Source: Mycolicibacter heraklionensis
GTDB lineage: Bacteria; Actinomycetota; Actinomycetes; Mycobacteriales; Mycobacteriaceae
DNA: 64,000 nt
Direction: 5' to 3'
Assembly (NCBI RefSeq): GCF_019645815.1
Contig: NZ_CP080997.1
Location: 3,414,880-3,478,879 of the forward strand
Shown: positions 49,290-57,861 of the stretch, in pieces
How positions within the stretch are numbered: position 1 is the first letter of the stretch
How the letters are laid out: each line of letters starts with the position of its first letter
Program-made: the position numbers and the translations under genes
Notes under the pieces: model-generated
What the model was told of the DNA's origin: nothing
Seen by the model: the letters and a program-made list of their open reading frames with translations, nothing else
Databases searched by the model: none

Positions 49290-50045
49290 CTACAGCACGC
49301 CGGGGATGATCGCTTTGCGGTCGGGTGGGTAGTCGGGGAACTGCTGCTGGTACCACTTGTGGGTGGCCATCGCCCTGGGCCCCAGGTTGGCGATCGAGAA
49401 GAACACGAAGATCAGGCCCGGCAACGTCCAGGCCATGACCGCCCAGCCAGTCCACAAGATGAGCTCACCGAAATAGTTGCCCGACGACACCCAGCGATAC
49501 ACCCCGCCGTAGGGGATGCTGTACCCGCTGCTGCCATCGGCACGTAGGCCGATCAGGATGCGATCGGCCTGGAAGTTGATCCCCCAGCCGACCACTGCCA
49601 CGGCGAGGCCCACGATGAAGCGGGGGTCGACAAACCAACCCTCCTGCTGCAGGTGCGGCGCCAGGGCCACGGCGTAGCCGTTGGCGAACCCGTTGACGGC
49701 GTTGAAGATGAAGCCGAAGGCAATACCGGAGACGGGGAAACGCTTGCCATCGCCCTTGCGGCTTAGTGGATAGATCAACCCGCGGTAGAGGTAGTGGCAC
49801 TGCCACAGTGCGTACAACACGATCGCCGGTGCGCCATGCTGATGCGCGACGAGCCAGAACGTCACGGTAAACGCCCACCATTGAGGGCATTCGAACATCA
49901 GCCAGCTGATCTTTCCTGGCAGCGTGAAGCGCTCGTCCGGACTGGCGAAGCGGCCGTAGGGGTTGGTGAACCAAAAGCTGCTGGCGAAGGTGACGATCGT
50001 CAACACGATCAGGAAGGCGACAGCGGCGTGATACAGACCGGCCAT
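49290..50045 (-). CDS. Steroid 5-alpha-reductase family membrane protein
   Basis: This gene encodes 251 residues from ATG 50045 (GAAAGG upstream); ATG 50060 adds 5 residues. It has about six membrane helices. The C-terminal domain matches 3-oxo-5-alpha-steroid 4-dehydrogenases: SIPYGGVYRWVSSGNYFGELILWTGWAVMAW and NLGPRAMATHKWYQQQFPDYPPDRKAIIPGVL. The family reduces the delta-4 double bond of 3-ketosteroids with NADPH; bacterial members may act on other lipids. It is convergent with the NTF2-like gene and may share a pathway with it. Confidence 0.9.
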   Translation of the reverse strand: MAGLYHAAVAFLIVLTIVTFASSFWFTNPYGRFASPDERFTLPGKISWLMFECPQWWAFTVTFWLVAHQHGAPAIVLYALWQCHYLYRGLIYPLSRKGDGKRFPVSGIAFGFIFNAVNGFANGYAVALAPHLQQEGWFVDPRFIVGLAVAVVGWGINFQADRILIGLRADGSSGYSIPYGGVYRWVSSGNYFGELILWTGWAVMAWTLPGLIFVFFSIANLGPRAMATHKWYQQQFPDYPPDRKAIIPGVL

Positions 50046-50119
50046 GGCGGAACCTTTCATCCAGGATGCTAGGCAGTACTAGCACATGGGGCCCGCGGCG
50101 TCGTCCTGCGGATGCGCGA

Positions 50120-50623
50120 CTAGCCCGCGGAATCGTCCCGCCTGCCCGGCGCGAAGTAGTCGAACGCCGCACGCATGTCGCTGAGCTTTCCGTCGGTGCC
50201 CTGCAGCGACAGCGTGACGTGGCCAAAGGATTTGGCCCCCAGCCGCCTACGACCCGCGAATGCGGACGCTTCATTGAGGAACAAGTGCGCCAGCTGCACC
50301 CGGCCGGCGTCCACGGTCGTGATGCGCTCGACGGCGCCCCACGGAATCACCCGGCTCCCGCCGCGCCGCTGGTAGACACCTTCGCTGTCGATGCGGACCT
50401 CGACACCGGAGGAGAACAACCTCGGCACGAGCACAGCCACACCGAACCCGAAGAAGACGATCGCGATCCATCCGAAGACGTGCAGGGCCTGCGGTGACCA
50501 GCCGCGAATCGACTCGACCGGCCCGAATCCCCCGGCCAACCACACCCCGATCAGGACGAACGCCCATGCGATGGCGAGCATCGAGGCGATTTTGCGTCGG
50601 TCCGGATGCGCTTCGAATGGCAT
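50120..50623 (-). CDS. Hypothetical membrane protein with PH-like domain
   Basis: This gene encodes 167 residues. Two hydrophobic helices lie near the N-terminus (MLAIAWAFVLIGVWLAGGFG; VFGWIAIVFFGFGVAVLVPRLF). They are followed by a soluble domain with alternating strands (EVRIDSEGVYQRRGGSRVIPWGAVERITTVDAGRVQ) that resembles bacterial PH-like (STM3941-type) domains. Function unknown. It is divergent from the BVMO gene with a 135-base gap. Confidence 0.75.
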   Translation of the reverse strand: MPFEAHPDRRKIASMLAIAWAFVLIGVWLAGGFGPVESIRGWSPQALHVFGWIAIVFFGFGVAVLVPRLFSSGVEVRIDSEGVYQRRGGSRVIPWGAVERITTVDAGRVQLAHLFLNEASAFAGRRRLGAKSFGHVTLSLQGTDGKLSDMRAAFDYFAPGRRDDSAG

Positions 50624-50711
50624 GCGACCTCCCCTGTCGACGGTGATAACTGTACTGGGGAGCTGGACAAATCAGACGTTCCATCTGGCAAAATATCACC
50701 TAGTCTGTTCA

Positions 50712-50728
50712 CTGGACACTATGTCCAG
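50712..50728. promoter_or_regulatory. Inverted repeat upstream of the BVMO gene
   Basis: CTGGACA-CTA-TGTCCAG is a perfect 7-bp-arm inverted repeat, 31 bases before the BVMO start. It probably acts as the operator for the TetR gene encoded directly after the BVMO gene (inference). AAGGAG at about 50743 serves as the ribosome site. Confidence 0.55.
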
Positions 50729-50758
50729 CGAGTTTCACGACGCAAGGAGCACGAGGAG

Positions 50759-52585
50759 ATGCCAGAGGCGGCCAGCTCCCTGGGACCTCAGCCGACGGAG
50801 TACGACCCCGAGTGGGTCCGCGCGAAGTACGCGCTCGAGCGCGACAAACGGCTGCGCCCCGACGCCGTGAGCCAGTTCATCGAGGTCACCGCGGATTTCT
50901 CGCACTACGCCGACGACCCGTGGACACAGCGCGTCGAACGCGACCCGGTGCACGACCACGTCCAGGTGGCGATCATCGGCGCCGGCCTGGGCAGCCTGAT
51001 CGCCGCCGCCCGGCTCCAGGAGTCCGGCATCGACGACATCCGGATGATCGACACCGCCGGCGACTTCGGCGGCACCTGGTATTGGAACCGCTACCCCGGC
51101 GTGCAGTGCGATGTCGAGTCCTACATCTATCTGCCGCTGCTCGAAGAGCTGAACTACGTGCCCACTGAGCGCTACGCGCATGGCCGGGAGATCCGCGAGC
51201 ACCTGCAGAACGTGGCCAAGCACTATCACCTCTACGACAACGCGTTGCTGGGCACCACTGTCACCGACTTGCGCTGGGACGAAACGGCCAAACGCTGGCA
51301 GATCAGCACCGATCGCGGCGACGCGTTCACCGCCACCCTGGTCGCCGTCTCACCCGGATCACTCACCCGGCCGAAACTGCCGGGCATTCCGGGCATCAAC
51401 GAGTTCCGCGGACACACCTTTCACACCAGCCGCTGGGATTTCGGCTACACCGGCGGCGACGAATCCGGTGGACTGACCAGACTGGCCGACAAGCGCGTCG
51501 GCGTCATCGGCACCGGTTCGACAGGGCTGCAGTGCATTCCGCACCTCGGCGAGTGGGCGCAGCAGCTCTACGTTTTCCAGCGCACCCCGAGCACGGTCTC
51601 GGTGCGAGGCAACCGGCCCACCGACCCGCAGTGGGCGGCATCGCTGAAGCCGGGCTGGCAGCGCGAGCGCATGGAGAACTTCACCCGCGTCACCTGCGGG
51701 GTGGAGATGGACCTCGATCTCACCAACGACGGCTGGACGCAGAAGGCCCTCGAACTGAGCGAGCCCGCGGTGTTGCGGGAGACCCAGCGCCTCGGCCGAG
51801 AGATGACGCCCGAGGAGATCGCCGATTTCCTGTTCCACGCCGACTATGTGGCGATGGAACGGCTGCGCGCCCGGATCGACGAAACGGTGCGCGACCGCAA
51901 GACCGCCGAATCGCTCAAGCCGTGGTACCGGTTGAACTGCAAACGCCCCGGCTACCACGACCAGTACCTCGACACGTTCAACCGGGACAACGTCACGCTG
52001 GTCGACACCGATGGACGCGGCGTCGAACGGTTCACCGAGACCGCCGTCGTCGTCGACGGCGTCGAGTACGAACTCGACGCTCTGGTGTTCGCGACCGGCT
52101 TCGAGGTGGGCACCGAGTTCACCCGCCGGCTGGGCTTCGAAATCGTCGGCCGCGATGACGTCCGGTTGAGCGACAAATGGGCCAAGGGCATGCGAACTCT
52201 GCACGGCCTGCAGACCCACGGCTTCCCCAACTGCTTCTTTCTCGGCTACACCCAGTCCGGGGTCTCCCCCAACTACACCCACACCGCCGAGGAACGGGCC
52301 CGCCATTTCGCTTATCTGGTCAGCACGTTCGTGCAGCGCGGCGCGCGCACCATCGAGGCCACCAAGGCCGCCGAGGACCAGTGGTTGGCCGCGATGGACG
52401 AAGCCTCGGAGAAGCCCAAGGCCTTCTACGCCGAATGCACGCCGAGCTACCTCAGTTCCGAAGGCGATAAGGAAAATCCGCACGGCATGCTGTCGACCAA
52501 CTTCGGCGGCAAACCCGTCGAATTCTTTGACATGCTGGAGAAGTGGCGTTCGACTGGCCAGTTGGAGGGGGTGAACTTGGCATGA
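50759..52585 (+). CDS. Baeyer-Villiger monooxygenase
   Basis: This gene encodes 608 residues from ATG 50759. The order is an N-terminal extension of about 70 residues typical of cyclopentadecanone or phenylacetone-type BVMOs, FAD motif GAGLGS (74-79; the last Gly is replaced by Ser), GGTWYWNRYPGVQCDVES, the BVMO fingerprint FRGHTFHTSRWD (216-227), and NADPH motif GTGSTG. It inserts oxygen next to a ketone to give an ester or lactone. It overlaps the TetR gene by 4 bases, and a short-chain fatty acid transporter follows, suggesting ketone degradation to acids. Confidence 0.95.
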   Translation: MPEAASSLGPQPTEYDPEWVRAKYALERDKRLRPDAVSQFIEVTADFSHYADDPWTQRVERDPVHDHVQVAIIGAGLGSLIAAARLQESGIDDIRMIDTAGDFGGTWYWNRYPGVQCDVESYIYLPLLEELNYVPTERYAHGREIREHLQNVAKHYHLYDNALLGTTVTDLRWDETAKRWQISTDRGDAFTATLVAVSPGSLTRPKLPGIPGINEFRGHTFHTSRWDFGYTGGDESGGLTRLADKRVGVIGTGSTGLQCIPHLGEWAQQLYVFQRTPSTVSVRGNRPTDPQWAASLKPGWQRERMENFTRVTCGVEMDLDLTNDGWTQKALELSEPAVLRETQRLGREMTPEEIADFLFHADYVAMERLRARIDETVRDRKTAESLKPWYRLNCKRPGYHDQYLDTFNRDNVTLVDTDGRGVERFTETAVVVDGVEYELDALVFATGFEVGTEFTRRLGFEIVGRDDVRLSDKWAKGMRTLHGLQTHGFPNCFFLGYTQSGVSPNYTHTAEERARHFAYLVSTFVQRGARTIEATKAAEDQWLAAMDEASEKPKAFYAECTPSYLSSEGDKENPHGMLSTNFGGKPVEFFDMLEKWRSTGQLEGVNLA

Positions 52586-53169
52586 CCACCACCGCACCGA
52601 AACTCACGATGCGCGACCGGCACCGCATCATGACCCGCGACCACATCATGGCCGCCGCGCTGGAGGCGTTCGCCGAACGCGGTTACGTCGCGGTGACGAT
52701 CGACGACATCGTGCGCCGAGCCGGGATCGGGCGGGCGACGTTCTACCTCCATTTCGACTCCAAGGCAGCGGTGCTGCGCGAACTGCGTAACACCCGGATG
52801 ACCGTCTGGGCCCAGCAGGACGCGCCGCGTGGCGGCAGATCGGGACGGCCGTCCATCAAGGCCTTCTTCGAGAAGGTGGTCGACTTCTACACTTCCGCGC
52901 CGCAGCTCTACATGGCGCTGCATCAAGCTCGGGCGGCCGACCCGGAGTTCGCCGCGGCGCACCGAGCCACCATGGAGGCCAACGTCACCGAGTGGATCGA
53001 GGCCGACGCCATGCCCGGTGCCACCGAGGCCCAGCTGCGGCTGGCGATCGCGATGATGTACACCATGGTCGATTCCTTCATGCACCTGTGGCTGGTCGAC
53101 GGCTGGCCGCTGGAGCGCGAGGCGGCCATCGAGGCGATGACCGACGCGCTGCACGCCACCATGCGCTGA
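52582..53169 (+). CDS. TetR-family transcriptional regulator
   Basis: This gene encodes 195 residues from ATG 52582 (ATGA overlap). The helix-turn-helix reads DHIMAAALEAFAERGYVAVTIDDIVRRAGIGRATFYLHFDSKAAVL (about 21-66). The ligand domain is about 120 residues, with Met-rich helices (LRLAIAMMYTMVDSFMHLWLVDGW). Position implies control of the BVMO and perhaps the transporter gene, through the repeat at 50712. Confidence 0.9.
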   Translation: MTTTAPKLTMRDRHRIMTRDHIMAAALEAFAERGYVAVTIDDIVRRAGIGRATFYLHFDSKAAVLRELRNTRMTVWAQQDAPRGGRSGRPSIKAFFEKVVDFYTSAPQLYMALHQARAADPEFAAAHRATMEANVTEWIEADAMPGATEAQLRLAIAMMYTMVDSFMHLWLVDGWPLEREAAIEAMTDALHATMR

Positions 53170-53257
53170 AAACGCCGGCCCGAGCCGCCGCGGCATTTAT
53201 CGTGGCACAACGCACGAGCGATCGCGGTGCGAGCGGCTCAGACGAGAGGTTGGCGCG

Positions 53258-54679
53258 ATGACCGAGCTACGGCCACAAGGCGCGATGACCGAGCAACCGA
53301 CAGCACGTCGCGGCGTCATGCAATCGCTCACCGGGCTCAGTGTGCGCTATGTCGAACGCCTGATGCCCGACCCGTATCTGTTCGCGATGATCCTCACGCT
53401 GATCGTCGCCGGCATGGTCGCTGCGCTGGTACGCGGAGCGTCGGCGAGCGGCATGCTGCAGGCGTGGTACGGCGGCGTGTGGGGGCAGCAGAACATCTTC
53501 ACGTTCGCGTTCCAGATGGTGCTGATCCTCGTGACGGGCTACACGCTGGCCGAGGCGCCGGCGCTGAAGCGGACCATCGTCCGCGTCGCGGCGATGCCGC
53601 GCAGCCAGGCGCAGGGGGCGTTACTCTGTTTCACCGTCAGTGCCGTTCTGTCCCTGCTGAATTGGGGCCTGGGACTGGTAGCCGGTGCGCTGGTCGCCCG
53701 GCAAGTGGCGCGACGTTTCCCCGGCTCGCATTTCGGCTACCTGATCGCCGCGGCGTTCATGGGCTTCATCGTCTGGACACAGGGCCTCTCGTCATCGATC
53801 GCGCTGGCGAACACCGATGCCGGCAGCCCCATCAACGTGATCCACCAGATCGCCGGATTCAACGTACCGTTGAGCCAGACCATCTTCCAGCCGTACAGCT
53901 GGCTGTCGGCGATCATCGTGTTGGCGGTGCTCGCGCTCGCCGTGTGGCGGATGGAGCCGTCCGAAGGCCTATCCCCCGACCCCGCGGTGTTCGAAGACGA
54001 GGAGGCCGTTGAGACACCGGCCAGCACGACGTTTGCCGAATGGCTGGAGAATCAGTGGATCCTCAACGTGCTGCTGTTCGCCGCGGGCATAACGTATTTC
54101 GTGGCCAGTGGTTTCGCGCTGAATATTTCCTCGATGATCATGCTGTTCACCATCACCAGCGCCCTGCTGCACCGCACACCGATCCGGTTCATCCGGGCCT
54201 TCACCGGTGCCGCGAAGGTATCCGGCCCGCTGCTGTTGCAATATCCGCTGTACGGCGGCCTGGTGGGGCTGTTGGCGTATCAGGGCACCGAGGACGCCAA
54301 GCCGCTGCAGACGCTGCTGGCCCAGACCCTGGTGAATGGCGCGACGGAGTACACGCTGCCCTTCCTGACGTTCGTCGGCTCGGTGATCATCAGCCTGTTC
54401 GTGCCGTCCGGCGGTGGGCACTGGGCGGTGCAGGGCCCGATCGCCGTCGACTCTGCACTGGCGATCGGCCAACAGTCACCCGCCTATCTCGGCCTGGTCT
54501 CCATGGCCGTTGCCGTCGGCGAGGGCGTGGCGAACATGATCCAGCCGTTCTGGCTGCTGCCACTGTTGGCCATCGCGAAGCTCAATGTCCGCCAGGTCAT
54601 GGGCTTTACGGTTGTGGCGTTCGTCATCGGGCTGGTGGTCCTGGGGGCGATGACCTTGATTGCGCCGTGGGCGATCTGA
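53258..54679 (+). CDS. AtoE-type short-chain fatty acid transporter
   Basis: This gene encodes 473 residues from ATG 53258 (GAGAGG about 8 bases upstream). It has ten or more membrane helices. Family segments are RYVERLMPDPYLFAMILTLIV at the N-terminus, NWGLGLVAGALVARQVARR, FALNISSMIMLFTITSALLH, and the highly conserved VPSGGGHWAVQGPIAVDSALAIGQQ. It matches the short-chain fatty acid transporter family in which E. coli AtoE takes up butyrate-like acids. The BVMO-TetR-transporter arrangement suggests acids as pathway substrates or products. Confidence 0.9.
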   Translation: MTELRPQGAMTEQPTARRGVMQSLTGLSVRYVERLMPDPYLFAMILTLIVAGMVAALVRGASASGMLQAWYGGVWGQQNIFTFAFQMVLILVTGYTLAEAPALKRTIVRVAAMPRSQAQGALLCFTVSAVLSLLNWGLGLVAGALVARQVARRFPGSHFGYLIAAAFMGFIVWTQGLSSSIALANTDAGSPINVIHQIAGFNVPLSQTIFQPYSWLSAIIVLAVLALAVWRMEPSEGLSPDPAVFEDEEAVETPASTTFAEWLENQWILNVLLFAAGITYFVASGFALNISSMIMLFTITSALLHRTPIRFIRAFTGAAKVSGPLLLQYPLYGGLVGLLAYQGTEDAKPLQTLLAQTLVNGATEYTLPFLTFVGSVIISLFVPSGGGHWAVQGPIAVDSALAIGQQSPAYLGLVSMAVAVGEGVANMIQPFWLLPLLAIAKLNVRQVMGFTVVAFVIGLVVLGAMTLIAPWAI

Positions 54680-54682
54680 GCG

Positions 54683-55333
54683 TCATTCGGGATCGGGGAA
54701 GCCTACGCACCGACAGGCCAGCCGTGCCAGATCCGCAGCCGCGTCGGCGGCTGGTTTGGTGGACGTCACGATGTGGCTCAGCGAAAGGCGCACAACGCTT
54801 TCGACCATCAGACGCGTGTCGGCGGGACTCAACGATGGCCACTGGCCGACCACCCAAGCGCCGAACAGTTCCACGCCACGGTCGATCAACGGTTCCCCTC
54901 GCGTGGTGATCAAGGGCAGCAGAGATACGTCGCCGTGAGCCGGTGTGCGGGTGAGGATCGTCTGCAGCAGCGGATTGTCCTGCGTGACATCGAGGACGTA
55001 GTAGCCGGCGTGTTGCACTGCGCCGGCGAGGTCACCTGGATGTTGTTCGAGCAGTTCACGGATACCTTCGAAGAAGGTCGACGTTTCGCGCTGGACGAGA
55101 GCGTCTCCCAGGTCATCTTTGGTGCCGAACTCAGCGTGCAGGCTCTGGCGGCTGATGCCGATGGCCTTTGCGATCGACCCCATCCGCACCGCCGACCAAC
55201 CCTGCTCAAGCGCGACTGCACGAGTCTCGTCCAGGGCGAGTTCGCGCAGCCGCGCACGTCCGAACGCACGAGTTTCCGCACGCAGATCCACGACAGCCAC
55301 GGGCAGCAGTCTATCTCTGACGACATTATTCAT
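54683..55333 (-). CDS. TetR-family transcriptional regulator
   Basis: This gene encodes 216 residues. The helix-turn-helix region is RELALDETRAVALEQGWSAVRMGSIAKAIGISRQSLHAEFGTKDDLGDAL (about 30-80). The C-terminal domain has ELLEQHPGDLAGAVQHAGYYVLDV, typical of TetR_C family regulators of mycobacteria. It is convergent with the transporter (3-base gap) and divergent from the isomerase-like gene 57 bases away, which it probably regulates. Confidence 0.9.
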   Translation of the reverse strand: MNNVVRDRLLPVAVVDLRAETRAFGRARLRELALDETRAVALEQGWSAVRMGSIAKAIGISRQSLHAEFGTKDDLGDALVQRETSTFFEGIRELLEQHPGDLAGAVQHAGYYVLDVTQDNPLLQTILTRTPAHGDVSLLPLITTRGEPLIDRGVELFGAWVVGQWPSLSPADTRLMVESVVRLSLSHIVTSTKPAADAAADLARLACRCVGFPDPE

Positions 55334-55349
55334 CCAATGTTCTTATCTC

Positions 55350-55372
55350 TTGACATTTATTACTATTTGTCA
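55350..55372. promoter_or_regulatory. Promoter and operator between TetR and the isomerase-like gene
   Basis: This AT-rich patch contains TTGACA (55350-55355), a good -35 box for the rightward gene, with a weak -10-like CATGCT 17 bases on. TGACA (55351-55355) and TGTCA (55368-55372) form an inverted repeat around it, so a bound TetR would block the promoter (inference). Confidence 0.45.
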
Positions 55373-55390
55373 CATGCTCGTGGCGGAAGC

Positions 55391-56215
55391 ATGGCCGCAA
55401 AGGAGAAGACGGCGTTGAAGACATCGGAAACCAGCGGCGTGGGCAGGATTACCGCCGCCCTGCAGGGCTGCTATGCCGCGATGGAAGCCCTCTGCGCCGA
55501 ACTCGGCGACGCTGAGTGGGACGCTCAGTCCCTGTGTCCAGACTGGACGGTCCGCGACGTGGTCAACCACGTCACCAGCATCGAAGCGGTGATGGCGGGG
55601 TGGCTGCCCGAGGATGACCAGACGCCGCCGCCGTTCCAGAAGGCCGCGGATTTTCTGCGCGAGGCCGACACCCAGGGTGCCGCCTATCTCGAGGTGATCC
55701 GCGCGGTCTATGACCATCGGCGCCGTGACCTGGCCGCACTCACCGACGCCGATCTCGAACGGCCGTCGTGGACTCCGGTCGGTCCCAGCACCTACGGGCG
55801 GTTCCTGGAGATCCGGGTCTTCGACTTCTGGGTGCACGAGCGCGACATCGCCACTCCGCTCGGCCGCAAGACCGACGACACCGGCATCGGCGCCGAGATC
55901 GCGCTGGCTGAGGTGGCAGGGTCGCTGGGCTACATCGTCGGCAAAAAGGTGGGCCTTCCCGACGGCAAGAGCATCACCTTTGACCTGACCGGACCGCTCA
56001 CGCGCCAGTTGCACGTCGCCGTGGACGGCCGCGCCAGGGCCGTTGACCACCTGACCGATCCGGATGTCACGCTGAGCACCGATTCCACGACGTTCATCCA
56101 ACTGGCGTGCGGACGTATCGACCCGCAAGCCCAGATCGACTCCGGCACGGTGACGTGGACCGGCGACGAGGAACTCGGTGACCGCGCCGCCCGCAACCTG
56201 AGGTTCACGATGTGA
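55391..56215 (+). CDS. Mycothiol-dependent maleylpyruvate isomerase-family protein
   Basis: This gene encodes 274 residues from ATG 55391. The N-terminal DinB-like/MDMPI helical domain includes [49 protein letters not shown] (about 24-72), whose His positions bind a divalent metal in relatives, and [21 protein letters not shown]. The C-terminal domain resembles an SCP2-like or MDMPI_C lobe. Actinobacterial members use mycothiol for isomerisation or conjugation reactions. It is followed directly (TGATG) by a DsbA-like gene and is probably repressed by the divergent TetR. Confidence 0.88.
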   Translation: MAAKEKTALKTSETSGVGRITAALQGCYAAMEALCAELGDAEWDAQSLCPDWTVRDVVNHVTSIEAVMAGWLPEDDQTPPPFQKAADFLREADTQGAAYLEVIRAVYDHRRRDLAALTDADLERPSWTPVGPSTYGRFLEIRVFDFWVHERDIATPLGRKTDDTGIGAEIALAEVAGSLGYIVGKKVGLPDGKSITFDLTGPLTRQLHVAVDGRARAVDHLTDPDVTLSTDSTTFIQLACGRIDPQAQIDSGTVTWTGDEELGDRAARNLRFTM

Positions 56216-56919
56216 TGAGCCGTCCGGAATCTGTCGACTTCCACTTCGACGTCATGTGCCCTTACGCCTACCAGACCTCACGGTGGATCCGCGAGGTCCG
56301 AGACCTCACGGGCCTGACGGTGAACTGGCGCTTCTTCAGTCTGGAGGAGATCAACCGCCGAGAAGGCAAGAAGCATCCCTGGGAACGGGAGTGGTCCTAT
56401 GGCTGGTCGATGATGCGAGTCGGCGCCCTGCTGCGTCGCGGTCGCATGGCGGACGTCGACGCGTGGTACGAACGTGCCGGCCGCGCTTTGCACGTCGAGG
56501 GCCACAAGCCGCACGACAAGGCGGTCGCCCGCCACCTGCTGGAAGAACTCGGGTTCGATCCCGGGCTCGTCGACCAGGCGATCGCCGACCCGACGACCAG
56601 TGACGAAGTTCTGGCCGATCATCAACGCGTCGTCGCCGCCAGCGGCTACGGAGTTCCGACGCTGTTCTTTCCCGACGGGCAGTGCCTATTCGGTCCGGTG
56701 CTCGTCGACCCGCCCACCGGCCAAGCAGCGGTGCGGCTGTGGGACGCCGTTGTCAGCTGGACCGAGTTTCCGCATCTTTACGAACTGCAGCGGCCGAAGA
56801 CTCCTGCCGACGAACAGCACATCGCTGAGACATTCCGGCCGTATCTGGAGGCCCGCGACTGGGTGTCGATCAACCGCGGAGAGGTGGTCACCTTCACCGC
56901 CCACGAGGCTGAGGGCTGA
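56215..56919 (+). CDS. DsbA-family / 2-hydroxychromene-2-carboxylate isomerase-like protein
   Basis: This gene encodes 234 residues from ATG 56215; GTG 56212 is one codon earlier. It has a thioredoxin fold with an inserted helical domain: [22 protein letters not shown] at the N-terminus and the cis-Pro loop [19 protein letters not shown]. The usual CxxC is reduced to a single Cys (CPYA), as in the isomerase/GST-kappa branch rather than a disulfide oxidase. Coupling to a mycothiol-dependent enzyme suggests thiol-dependent isomerisation of an aromatic or dicarbonyl compound (inference). Confidence 0.85.
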   Translation: MSRPESVDFHFDVMCPYAYQTSRWIREVRDLTGLTVNWRFFSLEEINRREGKKHPWEREWSYGWSMMRVGALLRRGRMADVDAWYERAGRALHVEGHKPHDKAVARHLLEELGFDPGLVDQAIADPTTSDEVLADHQRVVAASGYGVPTLFFPDGQCLFGPVLVDPPTGQAAVRLWDAVVSWTEFPHLYELQRPKTPADEQHIAETFRPYLEARDWVSINRGEVVTFTAHEAEG

Positions 56920-57075
56920 CACAAGCAACGTCGCCAATCGCGAACATGGTCAGGCTCTGAAGAAACACGGCGGGCTTATCCGAATGAGGCGACGGCGACG
57001 TGGGGGTGCCGCGTAGCGGCAGTTTTAGGCTTCCGGCAAGGACATTCATTCCCTACTCGTGACCCAGGCAATCCG

Positions 57076-57111
57076 TGCTAGCGTTGGTGACGCACATCGT
57101 GCTTGATGTGC
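57076..57111 (+). promoter_or_regulatory. cspA promoter and 5'-leader hairpin
   Basis: TGC-TAGCGT (57076-57084) fits an extended -10 element. Just downstream, GCACATC-GTGCTT-GATGTGC (92-111 of the 57,000s) forms a 7-bp hairpin that would lie at or near the mRNA 5' end. The leader to the cspA ATG is about 45 bases. A leader structure of this kind could protect or regulate the cold-shock mRNA. Confidence 0.5.
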
Positions 57112-57134
57112 TTGGAAATGAGAGAAGTTAAGTA

Positions 57135-57338
57135 ATGACACAGGGCACTGTGAAGTGGTTCAACGGCGAAAAGGGCTTCGGCTTCATCGCCCCGGATGGC
57201 GGAGCGCCGGACGTCTTCGTCCACTACTCGGAGATCAGTGGTGGCGGATTCCGCACCCTCGAAGAGAACGCTCGGGTCCAGTTTGATGTGGAGCAGGGCG
57301 CGAAAGGTCCACAGGCTGTGGGCGTTTCGGTAATCTGA
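57135..57338 (+). CDS. cspA: Cold-shock protein, CspA family
   Basis: This gene encodes 67 residues, the standard length. It is a single cold-shock domain with RNP1 KGFGFI (residues 13-18) and RNP2 VFVHY (27-31), plus the N-terminal [13 protein letters not shown]. It binds single-stranded RNA and DNA as a chaperone. The gene is monocistronic, with a leader hairpin upstream and a strong terminator downstream. Confidence 0.97.
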   Translation: MTQGTVKWFNGEKGFGFIAPDGGAPDVFVHYSEISGGGFRTLEENARVQFDVEQGAKGPQAVGVSVI

Positions 57339-57355
57339 TCGAACACGCAGACTTC

Positions 57356-57393
57356 AAAAGGCTGTCGCGGCGCAAGCTGCGACAGCCTTTTTT
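57356..57393 (+). terminator. Intrinsic terminator of cspA
   Basis: AAAAGGCTGTCGC (57356-57368) pairs perfectly with GCGACAGCCTTTT (57379-57391) around a 10-base loop and is followed by more T. It starts 18 bases after the cspA stop. The A-tract makes it potentially bidirectional. Confidence 0.92.
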
Positions 57394-57552
57394 GTGATCG
57401 GTGCGCTGGACGTCCATCCTGGGTTATTGGGGTTATTGCCACGACGTGCTGTTGAATCGCCCCGGGTTTGATGCACTCGGCCCGGCTCGGAATCTGGATT
57501 CTTAACCGGAGCGTGTCAGCGGCGCCCGGTTCTGACCTTTGCCTCCGCCGTC

Positions 57553-57861
57553 TTAGCGAAGCGGGAGGTAGGCGATCTGGTTGTTCCACTCCTCGGCGTC
57601 CAGTCTTGAACGCAGAAGGATGACGCCGGGCATCGGCAACCCGGCGGCCAGTCGGTCGCCCACGAAGCCTGGGATGGTTTTGAGGTCGCGACTGATCAAG
57701 ATCCGGCCCTCGTCGGCCGCCCACTGCAGGATCGCAGGGTCACCCACGGTACGGAGTCCAACATCTTGCACCCGGAGGATGTCGATGTCGTCGACGCGGC
57801 GACGCAGTCCCAAAACGAGATCGGAGTCGATGTTCTCGTCGGCCAGGAACCGCGGACTCAC
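57553..57861 (-). CDS. DUF5615-type PIN-like putative toxin
   Basis: This gene encodes 102 residues from GTG 57861, overlapping the upstream stop (GTGA). The start PRFLADENIDSDLVLGLRRR and LISRDLKTIPGFVGDRL match the small DUF5615 PIN-like proteins, in which DEN and RD acidic residues would form a nuclease site. These proteins are commonly paired with DUF433 proteins as predicted toxin-antitoxin modules. Activity is predicted, not shown. Confidence 0.85.
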   Translation of the reverse strand: MSPRFLADENIDSDLVLGLRRRVDDIDILRVQDVGLRTVGDPAILQWAADEGRILISRDLKTIPGFVGDRLAAGLPMPGVILLRSRLDAEEWNNQIAYLPLR

